The notes: generated by a model not told the origin, from the sequence alone. A DNA stretch of 64,000 bases from Pseudescherichia sp039594205 (GCA_039594205.1 JBCNNW010000007.1:1-64000), one strand, 5' to 3'. Shown: positions 16,692 to 25,827, counted from the first letter of the stretch. Numbers and translations are program-made.

Positions 16692-18025
16692 CGCTGCGTA
16701 AACCTGCCCATCTGCTGCTGGTGGATGATGACCCCGGTCTGCTGAAGCTGCTGGGCCTGCGTCTGACCAGCGAAGGCTATAGCGTAGTGACCGCCGAAAG
16801 CGGCCAGGAGGGGCTGCGCGTGCTGGCGCGGGAGAAGGTGGATCTGGTGATCAGCGACCTGCGCATGGATGAGATGGATGGCATGCAGCTGTTTGCCGAG
16901 ATCCAGCGGGTTCAGCCGGGGATGCCGGTGATCATCCTCACCGCCCACGGCTCAATTCCCGATGCCGTTGCCGCCACCCAGCGCGGGGTATTTGGTTTTC
17001 TCACTAAGCCAGTGGATAAAGATGCGCTCTATAAAGCGATCGACGATGCCCTGGAGCACGCCGCACCCGCCAGCGATGAGAGGTGGCGAGAGAATATCAT
17101 CACCCGCAGCCCGGTGATGCTGCGTCTGCTGGAGCAGGCGCACATGGTGGCCCAGTCCGACGTGAGCGTGCTGATTAGCGGCCAGAGCGGGACCGGCAAG
17201 GAGATCCTTGCCCAGGCGATCCACAACGCCAGCCCGCGCGGCAAAAAAGCGTTTATCGCCATCAACTGCGGTGCACTGCCGGAGCAGCTGCTGGAGTCGG
17301 AGCTGTTTGGTCACGCGCGCGGGGCGTTTACCGGCGCGGTCAGCAGCCGGGAGGGGCTGTTCCAGGCGGCGGAGGGGGGGACGCTGTTTCTCGATGAGAT
17401 AGGCGACATGCCCATCCCGCTGCAGGTCAAGCTGCTGCGCGTATTGCAGGAGCGCAAGGTGCGTCCGCTGGGCAGCAACCGCGATATTGATATCGACGTG
17501 CGGATTATCTCCGCCACCCACCGCGATCTGCCTAAGGCGATGGAGCGGGGCGAGTTCCGGGAGGATCTCTTCTACCGCCTGAACGTTGTCAGCCTGAAGA
17601 TCCCGGCGCTGGTGGAGCGGGCAGAGGATATCCCCCTGCTGGCCAACCACCTGCTGCGCCAGTCGGCCAGCCGGCATAAGCCGTTTGTGCGGGCCTTCTC
17701 TACCGACGCCATGAAACGCCTGATGACCGCCAGCTGGCCGGGTAACGTCCGCCAGCTGGTCAACGTTATCGAGCAGTGCGTGGCGCTCACCTCCTCGCCG
17801 GTGATCAGCGATGCGCTGGTAGAGCAGGCGCTGGAAGGCGAAAACACCGCCCTGCCGACCTTTGCTGATGCCCGCAACCAGTTTGAGCTTAACTATCTGC
17901 GCAAGCTGCTGCAGATCACCAGGGGCAACGTCACCCACGCCGCGCGGATGGCCGGGCGTAACCGCACCGAGTTTTATAAGCTGCTTTCTCGTCACGAGCT
18001 GGACGCCAACGACTTTAAAGAGTAG
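16688..18025 (+). CDS. glrR: Sigma54-dependent response regulator GlrR (QseF)
   Basis: NtrC-type activator of 445 residues. The receiver domain has phosphoacceptor D57 in VISDLRMDEMDG. The AAA+ domain has Walker A SGQSGTGKE, the sigma54-contacting loop GAFTGA and Walker B around LFLDEIGDMP. A C-terminal Fis-type HTH (NVTHAARMAGRNRTEFYKLL) follows. It activates the sigma54 promoter of glmY, whose TGTC-N10-GACA sites lie 2.5 kb upstream in this window. The start overlaps the qseG stop by 4 nt. Confidence 0.97.
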   Translation: MTLRKPAHLLLVDDDPGLLKLLGLRLTSEGYSVVTAESGQEGLRVLAREKVDLVISDLRMDEMDGMQLFAEIQRVQPGMPVIILTAHGSIPDAVAATQRGVFGFLTKPVDKDALYKAIDDALEHAAPASDERWRENIITRSPVMLRLLEQAHMVAQSDVSVLISGQSGTGKEILAQAIHNASPRGKKAFIAINCGALPEQLLESELFGHARGAFTGAVSSREGLFQAAEGGTLFLDEIGDMPIPLQVKLLRVLQERKVRPLGSNRDIDIDVRIISATHRDLPKAMERGEFREDLFYRLNVVSLKIPALVERAEDIPLLANHLLRQSASRHKPFVRAFSTDAMKRLMTASWPGNVRQLVNVIEQCVALTSSPVISDALVEQALEGENTALPTFADARNQFELNYLRKLLQITRGNVTHAARMAGRNRTEFYKLLSRHELDANDFKE

Positions 18026-18105
18026 GCCGCACACGCACGTGAAATATGGTAGTGTGAGCAATCGATTACGACGCTGCTGACAGGCAAAAGAATTAGGGGA
18101 TCACC

Positions 18106-18444
18106 GTGAAAAAGATTGATGCGATTATTAAACCTTTCAAGCTCGATGATGTGCGTGAGGCGCTGGCTGAAGTCGGCATTACCGGGATGACCGTCACCGA
18201 GGTGAAAGGCTTTGGTCGCCAGAAGGGCCACACCGAGCTGTACCGTGGCGCGGAGTACATGGTGGATTTTCTGCCGAAGGTAAAAATTGAGATCGTGGTG
18301 ACCGATGATATCGTTGATACCTGCGTAGATACCATTATCCGCACGGCGCAGACCGGGAAGATTGGCGACGGTAAAATTTTCGTTTTCGACGTGGCGCGCG
18401 TAGTACGTATCCGTACCGGCGAAGAGGACGACGCGGCTATCTAA
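18106..18444 (+). CDS. glnB: Nitrogen regulatory protein P-II
   Basis: Trimeric signal protein of 112 residues that reports nitrogen (2-oxoglutarate) and ATP status to NtrB and to glutamine synthetase adenylyltransferase. The T-loop contains uridylylation site Tyr51 (GHTELYRGAEYMVDF). The TGKIGDGKIFV B-loop and RTGEEDDAAI C-loop are intact. The start is GTG at 18106. It lies 80 bp after glrR. Confidence 0.98.
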   Translation: MKKIDAIIKPFKLDDVREALAEVGITGMTVTEVKGFGRQKGHTELYRGAEYMVDFLPKVKIEIVVTDDIVDTCVDTIIRTAQTGKIGDGKIFVFDVARVVRIRTGEEDDAAI

Positions 18445-18455
18445 AGGTCCGCAGG

Positions 18456-18490
18456 CTGACCCCGGCCCCCATTGCGCAGGCCGGGGTCAG
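18456..18490. terminator. Terminator between convergent glnB and hmp
   Basis: A perfect 12-bp stem, CTGACCCCGGCC with GGCCGGGGTCAG, encloses an 11-nt loop and ends 8 bp from the hmp stop. Very GC-rich, with a short T-run only on the plus side. Likely acts in both directions. Confidence 0.8.
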
Positions 18491-18497
18491 CGAGATT

Positions 18498-19688
18498 TTA
18501 GAGAACCTTGTGCGGACCGAAACACTCGTAGTGAATGCGATCGGCATCAACCCCCAGCGCAATCAGCTGTTTCGCCGCAAACTGCATGAAAGCGACCGGG
18601 CCGCAGAGATAGCACTGCATCGTCGGGTCGCTAAACGCCCCCTCCAGCTTGCTTAAATCCATCAGCCCTTCGCTATTAAAGCGCGCTGCGCTGCGATCTG
18701 CCTCAGTGGGAATACGATACCAGGTATGTGCCTGGAAGTGCGGCAGCGTGCTGCCCAGGGTGGCAACTTCATCTTCAAAGGCGTGCACCTCGCCGCTCTC
18801 GGCTGCATGGAACCAGTTCACCTGGCCCGCATGCTGCGCGCTGGCGAGGGTATCCAGCATCGCCAGCATCGGGGTCTGACCTACCCCTGCGGAGATCAGC
18901 GTTACCGGGGCCTGCGGCGGCACATCAAGGAAGAAGTCACCTGCCGGAGCGGCCAGCTGAACCACGTCGCCCACGCGGGCTTCGTCGTGCAGCCAGTTGG
19001 AGACCTGACCACCTTGCTCACGCTTCACGGCGATACGATACCCTTTACCATCGGCTTTGCGGGTCAGTGAGTACTGGCGGATCTCCTGGTGCGGGAAACC
19101 GTCCGGTTTCAGCCAGACGGCGAGATACTGGCCAGGACGATACCCGGCTACCTGCTGGCCGTCGACCGGCTCGAATTCAATGCTGGTGATCAGCGCGCTG
19201 CGCGGCGTTTTCGCCACGATGCGGAAAGTGCGGGTGCCCTCCCAACCGCCGGGCTGGGTAGCGTGCGCCTCATACAGCTCGGCTTCGCGGTTGATAAACA
19301 CGCCCGCCAGCACGCCGTAGGCTTTACCCCAGGCTTCCAGCACCGCCTGACCCGGGCTATATAGCTCATCAAGGGTTGCCAGCAGATGTTCACCGACAAT
19401 GTTGTACTGGTCAGGTTTGATCTGGAAGCTGGTGTGCTTCTGGGCGATCTTTTCTACCGCGGGCAGCAGCGCCGGGAGATTTTCAAGGTTGCTGGCATAG
19501 GCGGCAATGGCGTTAAACAGCGCTTCACGCTGGTCGCCGTTGCGCTGGTTGCTCATGTTGAAGATCTCTTTCAACTCAGGATTATGCTTAAACATGCGAT
19601 CATAGAAGTGTGCCGTTAGCTTTGGGCCGGTCTCAACAAGCAGGGGAATAGTGGATTTTACGGTTGCGATAGTTTGAGCATCAAGCAT
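18498..19688 (-). CDS. hmp: Nitric oxide dioxygenase (flavohaemoglobin)
   Basis: Converts NO and O2 to nitrate using NADPH and FAD, the main aerobic NO detoxification enzyme. 396 residues in three domains. The globin domain (1-138) has the proximal haem His in the QKHTSF motif (His85). The FAD domain (about 150-255) has RPGQYLAVW and the RQYSL flavin motif. The NAD domain (about 265-396) has SAGVGQTPML. An NsrR operator lies 27-49 bp upstream. Divergent from glyA. Confidence 0.98.
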   Translation of the reverse strand: MLDAQTIATVKSTIPLLVETGPKLTAHFYDRMFKHNPELKEIFNMSNQRNGDQREALFNAIAAYASNLENLPALLPAVEKIAQKHTSFQIKPDQYNIVGEHLLATLDELYSPGQAVLEAWGKAYGVLAGVFINREAELYEAHATQPGGWEGTRTFRIVAKTPRSALITSIEFEPVDGQQVAGYRPGQYLAVWLKPDGFPHQEIRQYSLTRKADGKGYRIAVKREQGGQVSNWLHDEARVGDVVQLAAPAGDFFLDVPPQAPVTLISAGVGQTPMLAMLDTLASAQHAGQVNWFHAAESGEVHAFEDEVATLGSTLPHFQAHTWYRIPTEADRSAARFNSEGLMDLSKLEGAFSDPTMQCYLCGPVAFMQFAAKQLIALGVDADRIHYECFGPHKVL

Positions 19689-19714
19689 TGCCTTTTCCTT
19701 ATTGATTATTCTAT

Positions 19715-19737
19715 AAGTTGTATTTTAAATGCATCTT
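19715..19737 (-). promoter_or_regulatory. NsrR operator of hmp
   Basis: An 11-1-11 inverted repeat, arms AAGTTGTATTT and AAATGCATCTT separated by one T, matches the NsrR consensus (AAGATGYATTT arms). NsrR is the [Fe-S] NO-sensing repressor of hmp in E. coli and Salmonella. Confidence 0.85.
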
Positions 19738-19797
19738 ATAAAAGTTCCCCTGCATTGTAAATGGTTAATAGCGTATTTAGGTTGCGTCGAGATGTCA

Positions 19798-19810
19798 TGA
19801 AATATTTGCA
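19798..19810 (+). promoter_or_regulatory. Possible MetR site in the hmp-glyA spacer
   Basis: TGAAATATTTGCA differs at one position from the MetR pattern TGAA-N5-TTCA. MetR control of the glyA/hmp region is known in E. coli. A single degenerate match is weak evidence. Confidence 0.35.
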
Positions 19811-19879
19811 CGATATACCTGAAAAGAAATCGTGATTACAGGAGAGGGGCCATCTACGACAAACCCTTGCGCCACGCGG

Positions 19880-19942
19880 AGCCAATCGTTTGCGTAAAAA
19901 CCCATGTCAAGACCTGTTATCAGAAAATGGATCGGTTATACT
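19880..19942 (+). promoter_or_regulatory. PurR operator and promoter of glyA
   Basis: Read on the minus strand, 19895-19880 is ACGCAAACGATTGGCT, a 15 of 16 match to the PurR operator. A -35 CTGTTA (19914-19919) and -10 TATACT (19937-19942) with a 17-bp spacer follow downstream, before the glyA ATG. PurR repression of glyA is established in E. coli. Confidence 0.75.
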
Positions 19943-20000
19943 GGTCGCCGTTGCCCCGAGGGCTATTGAAAATTACCGTTAGCTGAGTCAGGAGATGCGG

Positions 20001-21254
<1,254 letters not shown>

Positions 21255-21269
21255 TCCTTCATAGATGTG

Positions 21270-21297
21270 AAAAAAGGCCGCTGATGCGGCCTTTTTT
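21270..21297. terminator. Bidirectional terminator of glyA
   Basis: An A-run, the hairpin GGCCGC-TGAT-GCGGCC and a T-run form a classical intrinsic terminator on both strands. On the minus strand it would end transcription of the effector module that follows. Its 3' half is the left copy of the 18-bp repeat. Confidence 0.92.
21280..21297 (+). repeat. Left copy of 18-bp direct repeat bracketing the insert
   Basis: GCTGATGCGGCCTTTTTT is the 3' half of the glyA terminator and recurs exactly at 23470-23487. The AT-rich effector module lies between the copies. Confidence 0.85.
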
Positions 21298-21316
21298 ATT
21301 GAAGTTTAAAGCGATA

Positions 21317-21709
21317 TTAAAAGCTTCCTTTAATGACACCACACGCAATCATAGAAATAAACGCTATTAAAGAAATATAGAAATCGATAATAAACCAATA
21401 TTTAAGTCTTGGTGGCAGTTGTTTCATAAATAAAACGTCATCCACTTTGCTATGAATGGATTTTTTTCCAAATATCAATGGGCGTAAAATAAAGCTGTTT
21501 TTTACTGCGTAACCAGCAGCGAAGCCAAACGGACTACACTCTTTCAGGATGGAAACAGCTAATGGTAGTTCTCCAAACTCATGCTCATATAAATCGCAGA
21601 CTTCATTGAACCTACTTTTGCTAAATATTGCCATTAAAATTGTTAGAAAGCAGCAGGTCAGGAAAATTGCCCCCAAGATTAATGCCAATACATCGCGTAA
21701 GTTATTCAT
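21317..21709 (-). CDS. Small membrane protein, candidate immunity protein
   Basis: Not recognised by sequence. The 130-residue product has two clear hydrophobic helices (about 7-29 and 104-125), a moderately hydrophobic stretch at 59-80, and a charged segment between them (KSRFNEVCDLYEHEFGELP and KKSIHSKVDDV). Its start codon lies inside the last codons of the upstream PAAR gene (8-bp overlap), so translation is coupled. A small inner-membrane protein immediately after a PAAR protein with a hydrophobic C-terminus is the layout of a T6SS effector with its immunity protein; that role is inferred. The base composition is much more AT-rich than the flanks. Confidence 0.75.
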   Translation of the reverse strand: MNNLRDVLALILGAIFLTCCFLTILMAIFSKSRFNEVCDLYEHEFGELPLAVSILKECSPFGFAAGYAVKNSFILRPLIFGKKSIHSKVDDVLFMKQLPPRLKYWFIIDFYISLIAFISMIACGVIKGSF

Positions 21710-23150
21710 TTACTATTTGCTCACTAATTTTTTCACCAGCCCATTCACCGATTGCACCAAATAACTTATCACTTTTATATGCTGCAGTTCCTGTAACCGC
21801 CAGTGAGCACGTGAGAGCCAGAACTCCCCCAGCCTCAATACTTAATGCTCCTAAAACGACCGCACATCCAGCATCCGCTATCTCCGATGTTAAAATTTTA
21901 GTGGCAACTATGCCGCCCGCTAACCCTCCAGCAAACCCCCCCATGGAGGTGAACGTAGTTTTCTCACAGTCGCGTCCGGTCGTGCAGGCATCATAGATTT
22001 TTCCGGCTGCATTAAGGGCATTTAGGCCGATCCCGACTCTACCGAAAACTTCCATCGCCTTAACAATTTTGGCAACCTTTTCAATATGCGTGGCGTAGTT
22101 CTCTATATCACCTACACCGGTTTCGTTCCACTGGTGTGTAATAGCATGAGTGGAAAGGCCTAATGATGTTTTCAGACTTTCATATTGATTAAACATGAAA
22201 CGTTTATTCATGAATGATCTTAATACGCTGTCGAGTTGAGCCAGCAGCTGACGGCGCTGGACATAAAACTCCTCTCCGATAAGCGCACCCTGGGTGATAT
22301 AGGCGTTTTGATAGGTTGTTTGAATTTGTAGTAGCAGTTGCTCTATATGCTCAAAATAGCCTTTTGCCGCTTCTGCAATACTCCCTGCAGCATCCCTTCC
22401 GGTTCCCGATGCATCCAGGGCTGCGGCAGCCATTGCCAGTACATCACGGTTTTTGTGCAGAAACCTGGCCTGCTGGTGGCTGAGTGGTGCCAGTGCCGCA
22501 TCAACACGTGCTTTCGCGGCTTTCATATGGGATATCTGCCGATCATCCTGTTTTTCAGGATCGACGATTAATAGAAGAGAACCTGCTTTATATTCCTCTG
22601 AACCATTCAGTGAATGATAAAGGGCTTTTGTTCCGGGTATGAGCTCGTCATTAAATAACCATGATTCATAACCTTTAGCCGTTGCGCCATAGGGAAGAAT
22701 ACAGTAGCCCGCATCAACAGGGGTATGGGACTTTTTAGGTGGTGCTGTAACAGGTTTTGGTGAAGGAGATGTTTGAGGAGGGGCTTTAACTGTCTGCGCA
22801 AACTGAATGGGTTGAGGTTGACTCACTATCCTGGTACTTTGCGGCCTACTCCTGCCTACAGGCCCGGCAGAGGAGACAAGACGATTTGAACCAGGGGGGC
22901 AACCACAGGTAACCACAGCATTATTCCCCGCAGCGCATCGCCCATGAAGAATGACGAATGGAATATTGCCGATAAGTTCACCGACCTGACCGCAGACCGG
23001 GCATGGCGTTGTTTTGTCCCCATGACGAAGGGCGCCGATTCCTTCAGTATTGAAATTTGGTAAAGAACTTATCGCATAGGAACCTGTTGTCGTACGGTCA
23101 CCATCAAGTCCTTCTGGTATACCATCCCATATAGCACGGTTAGTTGCCAT
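21702..23150 (-). CDS. PAAR-domain protein with glycine-zipper C-terminus, putative T6SS effector
   Basis: 482 residues. The PAAR-like region (about 36-95) has GDKTTPCPVCGQ, then LHGRC and VTCGCPPGSNR, giving C50, C53, H69, C72, C82 and C84 as possible zinc ligands at the spike tip. A Pro/Gln/Ser-rich linker (about 100-145) is followed by a mixed region (about 145-205) and a long helical, partly coiled-coil region (about 205-335). The C-terminal hydrophobic segment (about 400-456) is rich in glycine, including GGFAGGLAGG. That organisation suggests a specialised PAAR effector delivered on VgrG that inserts into membranes. No enzymatic motif was seen. Two adjacent ATGs compete; the second is chosen for spacing from GAGGGG. 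No vgrG, hcp or tss gene is in the window. Confidence 0.8.
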   Translation of the reverse strand: MATNRAIWDGIPEGLDGDRTTTGSYAISSLPNFNTEGIGALRHGDKTTPCPVCGQVGELIGNIPFVILHGRCAAGNNAVVTCGCPPGSNRLVSSAGPVGRSRPQSTRIVSQPQPIQFAQTVKAPPQTSPSPKPVTAPPKKSHTPVDAGYCILPYGATAKGYESWLFNDELIPGTKALYHSLNGSEEYKAGSLLLIVDPEKQDDRQISHMKAAKARVDAALAPLSHQQARFLHKNRDVLAMAAAALDASGTGRDAAGSIAEAAKGYFEHIEQLLLQIQTTYQNAYITQGALIGEEFYVQRRQLLAQLDSVLRSFMNKRFMFNQYESLKTSLGLSTHAITHQWNETGVGDIENYATHIEKVAKIVKAMEVFGRVGIGLNALNAAGKIYDACTTGRDCEKTTFTSMGGFAGGLAGGIVATKILTSEIADAGCAVVLGALSIEAGGVLALTCSLAVTGTAAYKSDKLFGAIGEWAGEKISEQIVNE

Positions 23151-23241
23151 CATTTTGCCCCTCATGCTCAGGTGTATGAGATGGCTTGCTAAGTGGAGCC
23201 AGCAGCTCAGATGTAAGCTCATTGGTATACTGCTTCGTCAT
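23140..23241 (-). CDS. Short upstream ORF (33 codons) before the PAAR gene
   Basis: An ATG at 23241, preceded by AAGGGG at good spacing, opens a 33-residue frame beginning MTKQYTNELTSELLAPL. It ends 11 bases inside the PAAR gene in another frame. Its composition is polar, with no membrane segment and no family recognised. It could be a coupling leader, the residue of a lost upstream gene, or a real small protein. Confidence 0.45.
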   Translation of the reverse strand: MTKQYTNELTSELLAPLSKPSHTPEHEGQNDGN

Positions 23242-23279
23242 GTAAAGCCCCTTTTTTTATATGGATAAATAGCAGGGTA

Positions 23280-23309
23280 ATAATAACGCCGACAGTTTAT
23301 GTTATTCAA
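23280..23309 (-). promoter_or_regulatory. Probable promoter of the effector module
   Basis: On the minus strand a -35 TTGAAT (23309-23304) and a -10 TATTAT (23285-23280) are 18 bp apart. The start would fall near 23272, about 30 bp before the short upstream ORF. Confidence 0.5.
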
Positions 23310-23416
23310 AAAAGATAACGGCCCTGTAGGCCGCGTTAACTCTATGATCATTCTGTTACTTACATTAAATTACTGTCTGTAACCAGATAACAGAAAGCCG
23401 CCTGAATAGCAGGTAT

Positions 23417-23449
23417 AAAAAATCCGGAAATAAGTGAGCATTTCCGGAT
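23417..23449 (-). terminator. Minus-strand terminator upstream of the effector module
   Basis: Read on the minus strand, a 10-bp stem ATCCGGAAAT/ATTTCCGGAT with an 8-nt loop is followed by six T. It would stop transcription coming from the sugar operon at 23.6-30.4 kb before it enters the effector genes. Confidence 0.8.
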
Positions 23450-23469
23450 CGTAACCGATTAGCATGATG

Positions 23470-23487
23470 GCTGATGCGGCCTTTTTT
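23470..23487 (+). repeat. Right copy of 18-bp direct repeat bracketing the insert
   Basis: Exact second copy of GCTGATGCGGCCTTTTTT. It lacks the left arm of the glyA hairpin, so here it cannot fold as a terminator. It probably marks the right junction of the insert. Confidence 0.85.
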
Positions 23488-23511
23488 CGACCAAAACGTA
23501 CCAGCCTAAAC

Positions 23512-23551
23512 GCCGGGCGGCGCTTCGCTTGCCCAGCCTACAAAACCCTGC
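23512..23551. repeat. REP element
   Basis: A GC-rich imperfect palindrome, GCCGGGCGGCGCTTCGCTTG followed by CCCAGCCTAC, is the repetitive extragenic palindrome common in enterobacterial spacers. It lies just after the last gene of the sugar operon on the minus strand. Confidence 0.75.
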
Positions 23552-23576
23552 AAAAGTACTGGCCTGTAAGCTGACA

Positions 23577-24176
23577 TTACCGCTCGCTGCGCAGCGTAAC
23601 GCCCACGTCGCCGCCGGGATGCACTGCCAGCAGGCTCTCTTTTGAATAGCCACTCTCGTTCATCAGGCAGGCGCAGGCGGCATCAAAAATCGCCAGCGCC
23701 AGCACGATGGAGGTGGTTGCCAGCATATTCAGCGGATCGATCTCGCGCTGCACGCCGGTAGAGATCACCAGTCGGGAGGCGTGAGCAATCGCTGAATCAG
23801 CATTCTCGGTCACGCTAACCAGCGGCACGCTGCGGGCCGCAAGCCCTGGCAGCAGGCGGGTCAGCTCATCGGAGTTACCCCCGCGCGAGAGCATGATCAT
23901 CAGGTCGTCGGCGCGTAGAAAGCCCAGATCGCCGTGGGCCGCGTCGGTGGCGTTCAGGTAGATCGCCGGGCGCTCTACGCAGGCCAGCATATGGGCAATC
24001 TTACGTGCCGCGATGCCGGAGGTGCCGACTCCCGTCACGACAATCTTGCCTTTGCAGCCGCGCAGTTCGGCCAGCAGCGCCTCCCACTGCGGCTCATTAA
24101 GGTGCTGACCCAGCCCGGCCAGCGCCTCGCTATAGATTCCCCAGGCGACGGTTGCCTGCTGCCACGATGAACTCAT
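23577..24176 (-). CDS. SIS-domain sugar-phosphate isomerase, GutQ/KdsD-like
   Basis: 199 residues, consisting only of the SIS domain of arabinose-5-phosphate isomerases (KdsD/GutQ) without the two CBS domains. GVGTSGIAARKIAHML resembles the KdsD phosphosugar loop including its Lys. HGDLGF is conserved, REIDPLN keeps the Glu of the KdsD segment and VHPGGDVG keeps the His. The segment equivalent to SGESSE reads RGGNSDE, so one proposed active-site Glu is changed. It overlaps the kinase stop by 4 nt and is the last gene of the operon. Likely interconverts a ketopentose and aldopentose phosphate, or a related pair; the substrate is not known. Confidence 0.8.
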   Translation of the reverse strand: MSSSWQQATVAWGIYSEALAGLGQHLNEPQWEALLAELRGCKGKIVVTGVGTSGIAARKIAHMLACVERPAIYLNATDAAHGDLGFLRADDLMIMLSRGGNSDELTRLLPGLAARSVPLVSVTENADSAIAHASRLVISTGVQREIDPLNMLATTSIVLALAIFDAACACLMNESGYSKESLLAVHPGGDVGVTLRSER

Positions 24177-25810
24177 GCGCCCTCCTGCATCAACTGGCGG
24201 TACTTCATGTGATCCTCATACATCGCGTGGAACACCTTGTACTTACGGTCATAGTACTGCTTGATCTTGTTGGTCTGCGGCGTCACGGTCTTACCGATCC
24301 GGCTCATGGCCGACATCGCCTCCGGGAAGGTTTCGAACACGCCCGCCGCAAGGGTGCCCATCATCGCGCCGCCGAGCAGCATGGCTTCACTCTCTTCCGG
24401 CAGCAGCATGGCGCAGCCGGTAGCGTTAGCGTGCTCCTGTACAAAGATCGGGTTCTTGGTGCCGCCGCCGCTGGCCATAATGGTGTCGATGGTATAGCCA
24501 GTTTGATTCATGGTCTCAATAATGTGCCGGGTACCGAGGGCAATCGCCTGGATAGTCGCCAGGTACTGCAGGGCCATATCCTCCGGCGTCCGGGAGAGCT
24601 TCAGACCGCTAATCACGCCGGTTAACGTCGGATTCGCGCGCGGCGAGCGGTTGCCGTGGAAGTAGGGCAGAATATGAATATCGCGGGTCAGGAAAGCGAT
24701 ATCCTCCGGCTCGCCGGCCATCTTGCGCAGCAGGGCGTTGAGTACTTCATAGATGGTCTGCCCCTGGGTTTTAGCCTGCGCCAGCAGGGTGTCGTAGCAG
24801 GGGTGAGACTGAATAATATGGTCGATCAGCGCCCCGGTCGCCGACTGGCCGCCTTCGTTAAGCCAGTAGTCAGGCAGCACCGCCGAGTAGTAAGGCCCCC
24901 AGACGCCGCCAATAAAGCGCGGCTGCTGGGAGATCGCCATATGGCCCGTCGAGGTACCGCCAATCAGCGCCACGCGGCGATCGAAATCCGCTACCTCACC
25001 AGAGACGCCGCTGGCTCCCAACGTGCCGAGGGTACCTGCATGGGCATCGATAATCGACACGCTCACCGCGGTGCCGGGGATCAGCCCCATCTCACTGGCG
25101 GCACGCTGCGTCAGGCCGTGGCCGAGCGGTTCGCCCATGGTTTTAACGTAGCGGCCAATTTTTTCCGCGTCGTGCTCAAGCAGATCCTCCAGCCCAATCT
25201 GGCGGAAATAGCTGCCGTCCCACTTATCTTCGTGACCCATGTAGGTCCATTTGCAGACGGTAGAGCAGAGCGAGCGTGTATCGTCATCCGTGGCGCGCCA
25301 GGTAAGAAAATCGGGTAGGTCAAAATAGTAACCCGCGTTGGCCCAGGTATTCGGCATGTGCTGCTTCAGCCACAGCAGCTTCGGGGTCTGCATCTCGGGG
25401 GAGATAATCCCGCCGACGTAGTCCAGCACCCGGTGGTGCAGCGCGTTGATGCGATCGGCCTGGGTAATGGCGCGGTGATCCATCCAGACGATAATATTCT
25501 GCTCGCTGCGCCCGGAGGGGCTAATCGTCAGCGGCTTACCCTCTTTATCCAGCACCACCAGCGAGCAGGTAGCGTCGAACCCCAGGCCTTTCACCTGAAT
25601 GGGATTGATATCCGCCTGGTTAACCGCATCGCGCACCGCGTTACACACCATCTGCCAGATATTGTCGGAGGACTGCTCAACGAAATCAGCCTGCGGACGA
25701 TACATTTCAATGGCCCGGCTGGCCTGACTGACCATTCTGCCGTTAAGATCAAACACGCCCGCCCGGGCGCTCCCTGTGCCTACGTCCACACCAATGAAGT
25801 AACTCGCCAT
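24173..25810 (-). CDS. FGGY-family pentulose kinase (D-ribulokinase-like)
   Basis: 545 residues with both FGGY domains. The N-terminal ATPase motif IGVDVGTGSARAG is at residues 6-18 and the conserved WMDHRA segment follows. The C-terminal domain contains GGTSTGHMAIS and the nucleotide motif MASGGGTKNPIFVQ. The motif TCSLV at residues 81-85 has been reported as a signature of D-ribulokinases, as against L-ribulokinase (AraB) or xylulokinase. It is encoded between the ABC permease and the isomerase, overlapping the latter by 4 nt. Most likely product is a pentulose 5-phosphate; exact sugar inferred. Confidence 0.88.
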   Translation of the reverse strand: MASYFIGVDVGTGSARAGVFDLNGRMVSQASRAIEMYRPQADFVEQSSDNIWQMVCNAVRDAVNQADINPIQVKGLGFDATCSLVVLDKEGKPLTISPSGRSEQNIIVWMDHRAITQADRINALHHRVLDYVGGIISPEMQTPKLLWLKQHMPNTWANAGYYFDLPDFLTWRATDDDTRSLCSTVCKWTYMGHEDKWDGSYFRQIGLEDLLEHDAEKIGRYVKTMGEPLGHGLTQRAASEMGLIPGTAVSVSIIDAHAGTLGTLGASGVSGEVADFDRRVALIGGTSTGHMAISQQPRFIGGVWGPYYSAVLPDYWLNEGGQSATGALIDHIIQSHPCYDTLLAQAKTQGQTIYEVLNALLRKMAGEPEDIAFLTRDIHILPYFHGNRSPRANPTLTGVISGLKLSRTPEDMALQYLATIQAIALGTRHIIETMNQTGYTIDTIMASGGGTKNPIFVQEHANATGCAMLLPEESEAMLLGGAMMGTLAAGVFETFPEAMSAMSRIGKTVTPQTNKIKQYYDRKYKVFHAMYEDHMKYRQLMQEGA

Positions 25811-25827
25811 AATTTGTTCTCCTGACA

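Noticed and set aside
23242..23576. Remnant transposase or integrase next to the effector island
   Set aside because: No open frame or motif of a recombinase is visible in the spacer; only a promoter, a terminator, the direct repeat and a REP element.
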